Made by a program: the position numbers and the translations under genes | Shown: positions 25,967 through 32,258 of the stretch, one piece after another | Numbering within the stretch: the first letter of the stretch is position 1 | How the letters are laid out: each line of letters starts with the position of its first letter | The notes under the pieces: model-generated | Told to the model about the DNA's origin: nothing | Database searches by the model: none | What the model saw: the letters and a program-made list of their open reading frames with translations, nothing else | Source: Herbiconiux sp. VKM Ac-1786 | GTDB taxonomy: Bacteria; Actinomycetota; Actinomycetes; Actinomycetales; Microbacteriaceae | Assembly (NCBI RefSeq): GCF_015350805.1 | Contig: NZ_JADKSG010000001.1 | Span: forward strand, 2,156,513 to 2,220,512 | DNA: 64,000 nt | Reading direction: 5' to 3'

Positions 25967-27396
25967 TCGGTGCCTCCGCGGGCCGCCGGCGCGCCGGGCA
26001 GCTCGAGGCGCCAGCTCGTGCCCGCGTCGGGCGCGGTGGCGACCGCGAGGCCGGCCCCGGCGCTCTGCACCGCATCCACCAGCAGCGGGACGCCCACATG
26101 GCCCGAGGCGGGCGAGCGGAGGAGCTGCGGGTCGAAGCCGCGCCCGTCGTCGTGGATCTCGACCACCACCGACTCCGCACGGGAGCGCCCCCGGGACGCG
26201 GACAGCTCGACCGTCACCTCGGTCACCCGCGCGTGCTTCACCACGTTCGCGAGCACCTCGCGGACGACCCGGAAGACCAGCCGCGCCTCGTCGGGGGCGA
26301 GCGGGCGGTGCGGGCCCTCGACGATCCGCACCTCGACGCCCCGCCCGCGCACGGCGGTTGCCAGGTCGTCCAGCGCCGGCCGGATGCCCGCGGCGGTGAG
26401 GCTCGGCGGGTAGAGGTCGACGAGCAGGGTGCGGAGGCCGCCGAGGTTGGCGTGCAGGGTCGCGGTGGCGTCGTCGAGCCGCCCGGCGAGGGCGGGGTCG
26501 CCGGCCGTGCGCGCCGAGGAGGCGGCCGAGCGGAGGGCCAGGATGCTCGCGGTGAGGTCCTGGATGGCGCCGTCGTGCAGGCGGCCGGCGATGCGCATCC
26601 GCTCGGTCGAGGAGGCGTCGACGGCCTGCAGCAGCATCGTCTCCCGCTCGGCCTGCGCCCGGCGCACCAGCACGAACAGGCGGCGGCCGACGGGCGCGAG
26701 CAGCACGATGAGGGCGATCACGCTGCCGGCGGAGAGCAGCGAGAAGGCGGTCCAGAGCTCGCTCGTGCGGGCGGAGACACGGTCGTAGGGGAAGTACGCC
26801 TCGAACAGCAGCTGCTCGCCGTCGGCGGCGGTGACCGAGTGGTAGGCCTCGAGCAGGGTGCCGCGGCCGCGTTCGAAGCGGTTCTCGGGCGCGCTCAGGT
26901 CGGAGACCTCCGAGTCGACGCCGCCGTCGGTGAGCACCTCGAGCTCCTCCTCGTCGAGGCCGAAGGTCTCGCCGATCAGGCGGGGCTCGTCGGAGTAGAG
27001 GATCGTGCCGTCGGCGTTCCAGATCTTCACCCGCACGACGTCGTCGCCGATCACCTGGGCGCGGATGAGCTCGTCGAACGCGAGGCGCTCGGTCTCGTCG
27101 CTGAGGAGGCCCGCGCCAAGTGCCGGCTCCACCACCACGTCGGCGAGCAGCTCGGCCGAGCGGGCGGCGTCGTTGATCGCCTCGTCCTCGGCGAGCCGCC
27201 GGGCGACGAGCACGCCGACCGCGACGACGACCAGCACCACGAGCGCCGCGGCCGCCACGAGCCGCACGACGAGCGCCCGCCGCGTCGTGCCGCCGCCGGG
27301 GCCCGTGCCGCCGCCCGTCCGCCCTCGCCCCGTCCGCCCTCCGGCGGCCGGCTCGGCGAGCGTCACCCACGGCGCCGCCGTCCGCTCCGCCCCCAT
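25963..27396 (-). CDS. Sensor histidine kinase (HisKA_3, NarX-like)
   Basis: ATG 27396 is supported by CATACT six bases upstream, a leaderless pattern. The 477-residue protein has a basic Gly-rich N-terminus, a first membrane helix (VVRLVAAAALVVLVVVAVGVL, read from about residue 44), and an extracytoplasmic sensor of about 150 residues. A second helix follows near residue 225, then the HisKA_3 box RIAGRLHDGAIQDLTA with the phosphoacceptor His, then HATPase motifs VVREVLANVVKHA and IHDDGRGFD. It phosphorylates the adjacent regulator. Signal unknown; the neighbouring secreted protein is a candidate target or ligand carrier. Confidence 0.9.
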   Translation of the reverse strand: MGAERTAAPWVTLAEPAAGGRTGRGRTGGGTGPGGGTTRRALVVRLVAAAALVVLVVVAVGVLVARRLAEDEAINDAARSAELLADVVVEPALGAGLLSDETERLAFDELIRAQVIGDDVVRVKIWNADGTILYSDEPRLIGETFGLDEEELEVLTDGGVDSEVSDLSAPENRFERGRGTLLEAYHSVTAADGEQLLFEAYFPYDRVSARTSELWTAFSLLSAGSVIALIVLLAPVGRRLFVLVRRAQAERETMLLQAVDASSTERMRIAGRLHDGAIQDLTASILALRSAASSARTAGDPALAGRLDDATATLHANLGGLRTLLVDLYPPSLTAAGIRPALDDLATAVRGRGVEVRIVEGPHRPLAPDEARLVFRVVREVLANVVKHARVTEVTVELSASRGRSRAESVVVEIHDDGRGFDPQLLRSPASGHVGVPLLVDAVQSAGAGLAVATAPDAGTSWRLELPGAPAARGGTE

Positions 27397-27402
27397 CGTC
27401 CC

Positions 27403-27408
27403 AGTATG
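27403..27408 (-). promoter_or_regulatory. -10 element of the two-component operon
   Basis: CATACT on the minus strand, six bases before ATG 27396. Confidence 0.45.
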
Positions 27409-27450
27409 CGCGGGTGTCCCCGATATCGGCGCAGCCGCCTGACGCGATAC

Positions 27451-27480
27451 CGTCACAGAACCGGGTGCTGCGCAGTCGTA
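27451..27480 (+). promoter_or_regulatory. ECF41-type promoter upstream of the sigma gene
   Basis: CGTCACA (27451-27457), 19 bases, then CGTA (27477-27480). The boxes and spacing are identical to 28786-28815, and flanking bases match too (CAGAAC after the first box, GCTG after the second). This fits the published ECF41 pattern of TGTCACA and CGTC boxes. Confidence 0.7.
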
Positions 27481-27526
27481 GCTGGTGGGCGGTGTCTCGG
27501 TGACGCTGCCGCAGGGAGGATGCGCG

Positions 27527-28426
27527 ATGCCCGAGACGACGAGCGACGATGCGTGGGGGCCCGCCCTCGAGGTGTTCGGCGCCACTCGCGGGCGGCTGTT
27601 CGGCATCGCCTACCGGATGCTCGGCAGCGCCTCCGAGGCCGAGGACATCGTGCAGGAGACGTGGCTGCGCTGGCAGGCGACCGATCGAGACTCGGTGCTG
27701 AACCCGGCCGCGTTCCTCGCCACGACGACCACCCGGCTCGCCATCACCGCGGCCACGAGCGCCCGGGCGCGGCACGAGTCCTACGTCGGACCGTGGCTGC
27801 CGGAGCCGGTCGACACGAGCGACGATCCGACGCTCGGGGCCGAGCGGGCGGAGGCCCTGAGCTTCGCGGTGCTGCTGCTGCTCGAGAAGCTGACGCCCAC
27901 CGAGCGGGCGGCCTACGTGCTGCGCGAGGCGTTCGACTACTCCTACGGGCAGATCGCCGAGGTGGTGCAGCTGTCCGAGCCGGCCTGCCGTCAGCTGGTC
28001 AGCCGCGCGAAGAAGCATCTGCAGGCCGCCTCCGCCCGGGCGGTGTCGGGCCGGGAGCAGGAGCGGCTGCTGTCCGCGTTCGTCAGCGCCGCGCAGCGCG
28101 GTGACCTCGAGGCGCTCGAGCGGGTGCTCGCGGCCGACGTCGTCTCGTACTCCGACGGCGGTGGCGCGGTGCGGGCGTCGCGCATCCCGGTGCTCGGCAG
28201 GCTGCGGGTGGCGAAGTTCGTGCGCGCCTTCCACGAGCGGTTCTGGCAGGGCGTCTCGGTGTCGACGCGGCAGATGAACGGCCAGGCGACGGTGGTGCTC
28301 CGGCAGGGAGGGGCCGAGCATCCGTTCGCCCTGGTCACGGTGGTCGCCTCGACGGAGGGCATCGAGCAGGTGCTCTGGATGATGAACCCCGCGAAGCTCG
28401 CCGCGGCCGTGCCCGGTGACCGCTGA
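27527..28426 (+). CDS. ECF41-family RNA polymerase sigma factor (SigJ-like)
   Basis: ATG 27527 is fixed by GGGAGGA six bases upstream. The 299-residue protein has sigma region 2 (RLFGIAYRMLGSASEAEDIV, QETWLRW), region 4 (LTPTERAAYVLREAFDYSYG, QIAEVVQLSEPACRQLVSRA) and a C-terminal SnoaL-like domain. The family hallmarks are DGGG (in YSDGGGAVRASRIPVLG) and NPAKL near the end. In ECF41 factors this fused domain acts as a built-in regulator in place of an anti-sigma factor. The partner genes are usually a carboxymuconolactone decarboxylase, oxidoreductase or epimerase; here NAD(P)-binding proteins follow. A matching promoter upstream suggests autoregulation. Confidence 0.9.
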   Translation: MPETTSDDAWGPALEVFGATRGRLFGIAYRMLGSASEAEDIVQETWLRWQATDRDSVLNPAAFLATTTTRLAITAATSARARHESYVGPWLPEPVDTSDDPTLGAERAEALSFAVLLLLEKLTPTERAAYVLREAFDYSYGQIAEVVQLSEPACRQLVSRAKKHLQAASARAVSGREQERLLSAFVSAAQRGDLEALERVLAADVVSYSDGGGAVRASRIPVLGRLRVAKFVRAFHERFWQGVSVSTRQMNGQATVVLRQGGAEHPFALVTVVASTEGIEQVLWMMNPAKLAAAVPGDR

Positions 28427-28763
28427 GCCGGAGTCGCTGCGGGAGCTGCGGCTCGCCCTGACGCTCGGCGACCGGATCGCGGTCGAGACCGTGCTCGACG
28501 ACGCGGTCGTGCTCGTGGCGGATCGCGGTCGTGACTCGTCGCCGGTGCGCGGGCGCGCGGCGGTCGGCCGGGCGCTGCTCGCCGAGCTGGGAGGCCTCCC
28601 GGGCCGAGTCGTGCTCGGTGCGCACGACGTGAACGGCGAAACGGGCATCGTGGCACGCGCCGACGGGCGGGTCGTCGCCGTGCTGCTGGCCGAGCTGCGG
28701 AACGACGGGGTGGCCGCCGTCTGGCTCGTCACGAGCCCGGCGAAGCTCTCCCGCTGGTGGTGA
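28416..28763 (+). CDS. Stand-alone SnoaL-like protein resembling the ECF41 C-terminal domain
   Basis: The 115-residue protein starts at GTG 28416, overlapping the sigma stop by 11 bases. It begins SLRELRLALTLGDRIAVETV like the start of a SnoaL/NTF2-like fold (compare LLSAFVSAAQRGDLEALERV in the sigma factor) and ends AAVWLVTSPAKLSRWW. That end closely mirrors EQVLWMMNPAKL at the sigma C-terminus. The DGGG loop is not conserved. It is therefore probably a duplicated, detached copy of the sigma regulatory domain. It could act as a partner or competitor in control of the sigma factor; this is inference. Confidence 0.7.
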   Translation: MTAEPESLRELRLALTLGDRIAVETVLDDAVVLVADRGRDSSPVRGRAAVGRALLAELGGLPGRVVLGAHDVNGETGIVARADGRVVAVLLAELRNDGVAAVWLVTSPAKLSRWW

Positions 28764-28785
28764 GGGCGACGGATGCGCGGCAGCC

Positions 28786-28815
28786 CGTCACAGAACGGCC
28801 GGCCGTGCGGTCGTA
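28786..28815 (+). promoter_or_regulatory. ECF41-type promoter upstream of the NAD(P)-binding gene pair
   Basis: CGTCACA (28786-28792) and CGTA (28812-28815) with a 19-base spacer, the same arrangement as 27451-27480. It lies 53 bases before ATG 28868. Confidence 0.7.
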
Positions 28816-28867
28816 GCTGTCAGACGGGCGGGGACTGGCCCCGGGCCGCAGAACGAAGGGCTTCACC

Positions 28868-29617
28868 ATGAGCAGGATCGTCGTCATCGGAGGCACCGGC
28901 CTCATCGGCTCCCAGGTCATCGAGCGTCTCACCGCGCACGGCCACACCGCGATCGCCGCCTCGCCCCGGTCGGGCGTCGACACGCTCACGGGCGCCGGGC
29001 TGGCCGAGGTGCTCACCGGCGCCGACACCGTGCTCGACGTCTCGAACTCACCGTCGTTCGCCGACGACGACGTGATGCACTTCTTCACCACCGCGACGAG
29101 GAACATCGTCGAGGCGGCCCGGGCTGCGGGCGTCGGGCACTACGTGGCCCTCTCGGTGGTCGGCGCCGAGCGGATGCCCGACAGCGGATACCAGCGGGCG
29201 AAGGTCGCGCAGGAGGCGCTCATCACAGGCAGCGGGCTGCCCTACTCGATCGTGCACGCGACCCAGTTCTTCGAGTTCGTGCGCAGCATCGCCGACACGG
29301 CGACCGTGGGCGACGAGGTGCGGCTGCCGTCGGCGCTGATCCAGCCGCTCGCCGCGGAGGACGTCGCGACGGCCGTCGCCCGCGTGACGGCCGGGGCGCC
29401 GCTGAACGGCACGATCGAGATCGCGGGGCCCGAGGAGCTGGGGCTCGACGAGCTCGTGCGGCGGGGGCTGGTGGCGGCGGGTGACCCGCGCACGGTCGTG
29501 AGCGACCCCGAGGCGCCGTACTTCGGCCAGCGGCTCGGCGAGCGGATGCTGCTGCCGGGCGAGGGCGCCACCCTGTTCGAGACGACGTTCGCCGAGTGGC
29601 TCGCGGCGCGGAAGTAG
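28868..29617 (+). CDS. NAD(P)-binding, NmrA/atypical-SDR-like protein (copy 1)
   Basis: The 249-residue Rossmann protein has the dinucleotide motif VVIGGTGLIGSQV at its N-terminus and an atypical-SDR layout (VLDVSNSP, GVGHYVALSVVGAERM, YQRAKVAQEALI, PYSIVHATQFFEF). The lysine in YxxxK-like YQRAK is present. Such proteins are NAD(P)-dependent reductases, isomerases or NmrA-like redox sensors. It lies directly behind an ECF41-type promoter and is followed by a close paralogue, so it belongs to the sigma regulon. RBS AAGGG precedes ATG. Confidence 0.85.
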   Translation: MSRIVVIGGTGLIGSQVIERLTAHGHTAIAASPRSGVDTLTGAGLAEVLTGADTVLDVSNSPSFADDDVMHFFTTATRNIVEAARAAGVGHYVALSVVGAERMPDSGYQRAKVAQEALITGSGLPYSIVHATQFFEFVRSIADTATVGDEVRLPSALIQPLAAEDVATAVARVTAGAPLNGTIEIAGPEELGLDELVRRGLVAAGDPRTVVSDPEAPYFGQRLGERMLLPGEGATLFETTFAEWLAARK

Positions 29618-29623
29618 CGCGAC

Positions 29624-30403
29624 ATGACCATCGTCGTCATCGGAGGCACCGGCCTCATCGGCACCCGCGTGGTCGCGCTCCTCGAGGCGGCCGGCCACGC
29701 GGTCGTCGCCGCGTCGAGGGAGACCGGCGTCAACTCGTTCACCGGCGACGGCCTCGCCGCAGCCCTCGACGGCGCCGAGGTGCTGATCGACGTCTCCAAC
29801 TCCAGCTACACCGACGAGGCGGGTGCGGCCGAGTTCTTCGAGACCTCGACGCTCAACCTCCTCACCTTCGGGGCGGCGGCCGGGGTGGGGCACCACGTCG
29901 CCCTCTCGGTCGTCGGCATCGACCGGCTCGCCACGACGCAGCGGGGCTACTTCCGGGCGAAGGCCGTGCAGGAGATGCTGCTGCGCGACTCGGGCCGCCC
30001 CTACTCGATCGTGCACGCGACGCAGTTCTTCGAGTTCCTGCGCTCGATCGCCGATGCGGCCGGCACCGTGCCGGCGGGCCGCGGCCGGCGTCGGTACGAG
30101 GTGCGGGTGGCGGATGCACTCGTGCAGCCGATGGCGGCCGACGACGTCGCCCGGGCCGTCGTCTCGGTGTCGCTCGGGCGGCCGCTCGGGGCGATCGACG
30201 AGTTCGCCGGCCCCGAGCGGGCGCCGCTCGGCGACTTCGTGCGGAGAGCGCTCGCCGCGGCCGATGATCCGCGGGAGGTCGCGGCCGACCCGCTCGCCCG
30301 CTACTTCGGTGACCTGCTCGAGCCCGGGGAGCTCCTTCCCGGGCCCGCCGCGACGCTCGCGCCGACCCGCTTCGCGGACTGGTTGGGCGCCGATCGGGAC
30401 TGA
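29624..30403 (+). CDS. NAD(P)-binding, NmrA/atypical-SDR-like protein (copy 2)
   Basis: This 259-residue paralogue of the preceding gene starts six bases after its stop. Shared blocks are IVVIGGTGLIGTRVVALLEA, VLIDVSNSSY, GVGHHVALSVVGIDRL, FRAKAVQEMLLRDSGRPYSI and HATQFFEFLRSIADAAG. The tandem arose by duplication but the copies are clearly diverged, so both are likely kept under selection. Co-transcription from the ECF41 promoter at 28786 is likely. Confidence 0.85.
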   Translation: MTIVVIGGTGLIGTRVVALLEAAGHAVVAASRETGVNSFTGDGLAAALDGAEVLIDVSNSSYTDEAGAAEFFETSTLNLLTFGAAAGVGHHVALSVVGIDRLATTQRGYFRAKAVQEMLLRDSGRPYSIVHATQFFEFLRSIADAAGTVPAGRGRRRYEVRVADALVQPMAADDVARAVVSVSLGRPLGAIDEFAGPERAPLGDFVRRALAAADDPREVAADPLARYFGDLLEPGELLPGPAATLAPTRFADWLGADRD

Positions 30404-30407
30404 ACCC

Positions 30408-30443
30408 TTGACAGGAGCGCCTTGTTAGTGTTCAGTCAGTCAC
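30408..30443 (+). promoter_or_regulatory. Promoter and operator half-site of the TetR gene
   Basis: TTGACA (30408-30413) is a consensus -35; TTCAGT (30431-30436) follows 17 bases later. CAGTCAC (30437-30443) repeats one arm of the palindrome at 31061-31076, next to a second CAGTCAG, so the regulator probably binds its own promoter. Confidence 0.55.
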
Positions 30444-31010
30444 ATGAGTGAGACGAGATCGAGGGGGGCGGGCATCCGCTCGACCGCCGAGGATCAGCGG
30501 GTGCGCATCGTCGCCCGCGCCGTCGACGTGTTCGCCGTGTCGGGCTACAAGGCGACCCCGGTCGCCGAGGTCGCCGCGGCGGCGAAGGTGTCGCCGGCGT
30601 ACGTGTTCCGGCTGTTCGAGGGCAAGCTCGGGCTGTTCGTGGCCGCCGTCGACGACTGCTACGCGCAGGTCGCCGCGGCGCTGGTCGCGGCGGGCGGCGA
30701 GGAGGGGACTCCGGCCGCGCGTCTCGAGCTGATGACGCAGGCCTACATCGAGCTCATCCGCGACCGCAGCCTGATCGCCCTGCAGGTGCACGCGCAGAGC
30801 GCCTGCGACGTGCCCGAGATCCAGGACGCGGTGCGCCGCGGCCTCGCCACCGTCGTGCGCGCGGTCGCCGGCGCCTCGGGGGCCGGCGACGACTCGGTGC
30901 AGCGCTTCATCGCCTACGGGCAGCTCTGCCACCTCGTGGTGCAGGCGGGCCTCGCCGAGGTCGACACGGCGTGGGCGCGGGTCGTCGACCACGGCATCCG
31001 GCACGACTGA
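30444..31010 (+). CDS. TetR-family transcriptional regulator
   Basis: The 188-residue protein has an N-terminal TetR helix-turn-helix (QRVRIVARAVDVFAVSGYKA, TPVAEVAAAAKVSPAYVFRL, FEGKLGLF) and a helical ligand-binding C-terminus. It is just upstream of a quinone-oxidoreductase-like gene whose leader carries the palindrome GTGACTG-TC-CAGTCAC, so it most likely represses that gene and itself. The inducer is unknown. Confidence 0.9.
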   Translation: MSETRSRGAGIRSTAEDQRVRIVARAVDVFAVSGYKATPVAEVAAAAKVSPAYVFRLFEGKLGLFVAAVDDCYAQVAAALVAAGGEEGTPAARLELMTQAYIELIRDRSLIALQVHAQSACDVPEIQDAVRRGLATVVRAVAGASGAGDDSVQRFIAYGQLCHLVVQAGLAEVDTAWARVVDHGIRHD

Positions 31011-31060
31011 CCGGGTGACCGCCGCGTCCGCCACAAGAACCATCAGCTTTACCCGCAATT

Positions 31061-31076
31061 GTGACTGTCCAGTCAC
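31061..31076. promoter_or_regulatory. Palindromic TetR-type operator
   Basis: GTGACTG-TC-CAGTCAC is a perfect 7+7 palindrome located 23 bases before ATG 31099, between the TetR gene and the oxidoreductase it probably controls. Confidence 0.7.
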
Positions 31077-31098
31077 ACACAACCAGGAAGAAGACATC

Positions 31099-32145
31099 AT
31101 GACCACCGAACAGATCACCCGCATCGTCCTCCCCGGCCTCGTCGAGCCCTCGGGCCTCGAGGTCACCACTGTCCCGCAGCCCACGCCCGGCCCGGGGCAG
31201 CTGCTCGTCGAGGTCGAGGCCACCGGCATCAGCTTCGCCGAGCAGTCCATGCGCAAGGGCCGCTACTTCGGCCAGCCCGCCTTCCCCTTCACGCCGGGCT
31301 ACGACCTCGTCGGCACCGTCGTCGAGGTCGGCGCGGGCGGCGACGAGCGGATGCTCGGCCGCCGCGTCGCGAGCATGACCAAGACCGGCGCGTGGGCGAC
31401 CCGCGCGGTCGTCGAGGCGCGTGACACGGTACCCGTTCCGGCCGCCGTCTCCGCGGAGGACGCCGAGACCGTCGTGGTCAACGGCGTGACGGCCTGGCAG
31501 ATGCTGAACCGCTCGGCGCGGGTGCGCCGGGGTGGCACGGTGCTGCTGTTCGGGGCGAACGGCGGGGTCGGGGGCATCCTGAGCCAGCTGGCGCTGCACC
31601 AGGGCATCAGGGTGATCGGGGCCGCGTCGCCGCGGCACCACGAGGCGCTGCGGGCGGCGGGGGTCGAGCCGGTCGACTACGCCGACCCCGAACTCGAGGC
31701 GCGCGTGCGCGAGCTGGCGCCCGGGGGAGTGGACGCCGTGTTCGACAACGTCGGCGGCGAGACGGCACGGATGTCCTTCCGGCTGCTCGCGCGGGGAGGT
31801 GCGCTGGTGTCGTACGCGATCGTGGGGGTGCTCGACGACGCCGCCCTGCGCGGATCGCTCGGGCTCTGGAAGGCGTTCCTGGCGGCGATCGGGCAGGCGG
31901 TGCTCTGGAGTGCCCTGCCGAACGGGAAGCGCGCGACGTTCTACGACCTGTGGGCCGGTCACCGGCTGCGCCCGGCCCGCTTCCGCCGGCACCTGGAGGC
32001 CGATCTGGGGCGGATCTTCGCGCTCGTCGAGCAGGGCGTGCTGACCGCCAACATCGCGGCGCGCTTCCCGCTCACCGAGGCGGCGGCGGCGCTCGCGCTG
32101 GCCGAGTCGCGCACGCTGAACGGCAAGGTGATCCTCCTGCCGTGA
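31099..32145 (+). CDS. Zinc-independent medium-chain reductase (quinone oxidoreductase-like)
   Basis: ATG 31099 has AGGAAGAAG upstream; the in-frame GTG at 31015 would place the operator inside the coding region and is rejected. The 348-residue protein has a GroES-like N-terminal domain (GQLLVEVEATGISFAEQSM, PFTPGYDLVGTVVEVG) and a Rossmann domain with GGTVLLFGANGGVGGILSQL. The zinc-ligand residues of alcohol dehydrogenases are missing, as in NADPH:quinone reductases. It probably detoxifies a reactive quinone or enone under TetR control. Confidence 0.88.
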   Translation: MTTEQITRIVLPGLVEPSGLEVTTVPQPTPGPGQLLVEVEATGISFAEQSMRKGRYFGQPAFPFTPGYDLVGTVVEVGAGGDERMLGRRVASMTKTGAWATRAVVEARDTVPVPAAVSAEDAETVVVNGVTAWQMLNRSARVRRGGTVLLFGANGGVGGILSQLALHQGIRVIGAASPRHHEALRAAGVEPVDYADPELEARVRELAPGGVDAVFDNVGGETARMSFRLLARGGALVSYAIVGVLDDAALRGSLGLWKAFLAAIGQAVLWSALPNGKRATFYDLWAGHRLRPARFRRHLEADLGRIFALVEQGVLTANIAARFPLTEAAAALALAESRTLNGKVILLP

Positions 32146-32157
32146 GCCGGGCGGGTC

Positions 32158-32201
32158 TTGTGCACCGCGGTGATCCGTGTTTTATTAACGGTGTCAAATA
32201 A
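32158..32201 (+). promoter_or_regulatory. Promoter with TTATT-N10-AATAA operator before alpha-galactosidase gene
   Basis: TTGTGC (32158-32163), 17 bases, TTTATT (32181-32186). The inverted repeat TTATT (32182-32186) / AATAA (32197-32201) overlaps the -10 and has the shape of ROK-family (NagC/Mlc-like) repressor sites. The stretch is notably AT-rich for this genome. Confidence 0.5.
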
Positions 32202-32258
32202 TTACGGACATCGCGGTCCGCCGGGCGTTCCCGTGCCGTCGGTCGCGGAGAGGAACGC

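Noticed and set aside
25325-28732. 1135-residue open frame on the minus strand
   Set aside because: It runs through the response regulator and then antisense through the kinase and sigma genes. Only 25325-25966 has protein-like sequence and a proper start; the rest is GC-driven absence of stops.
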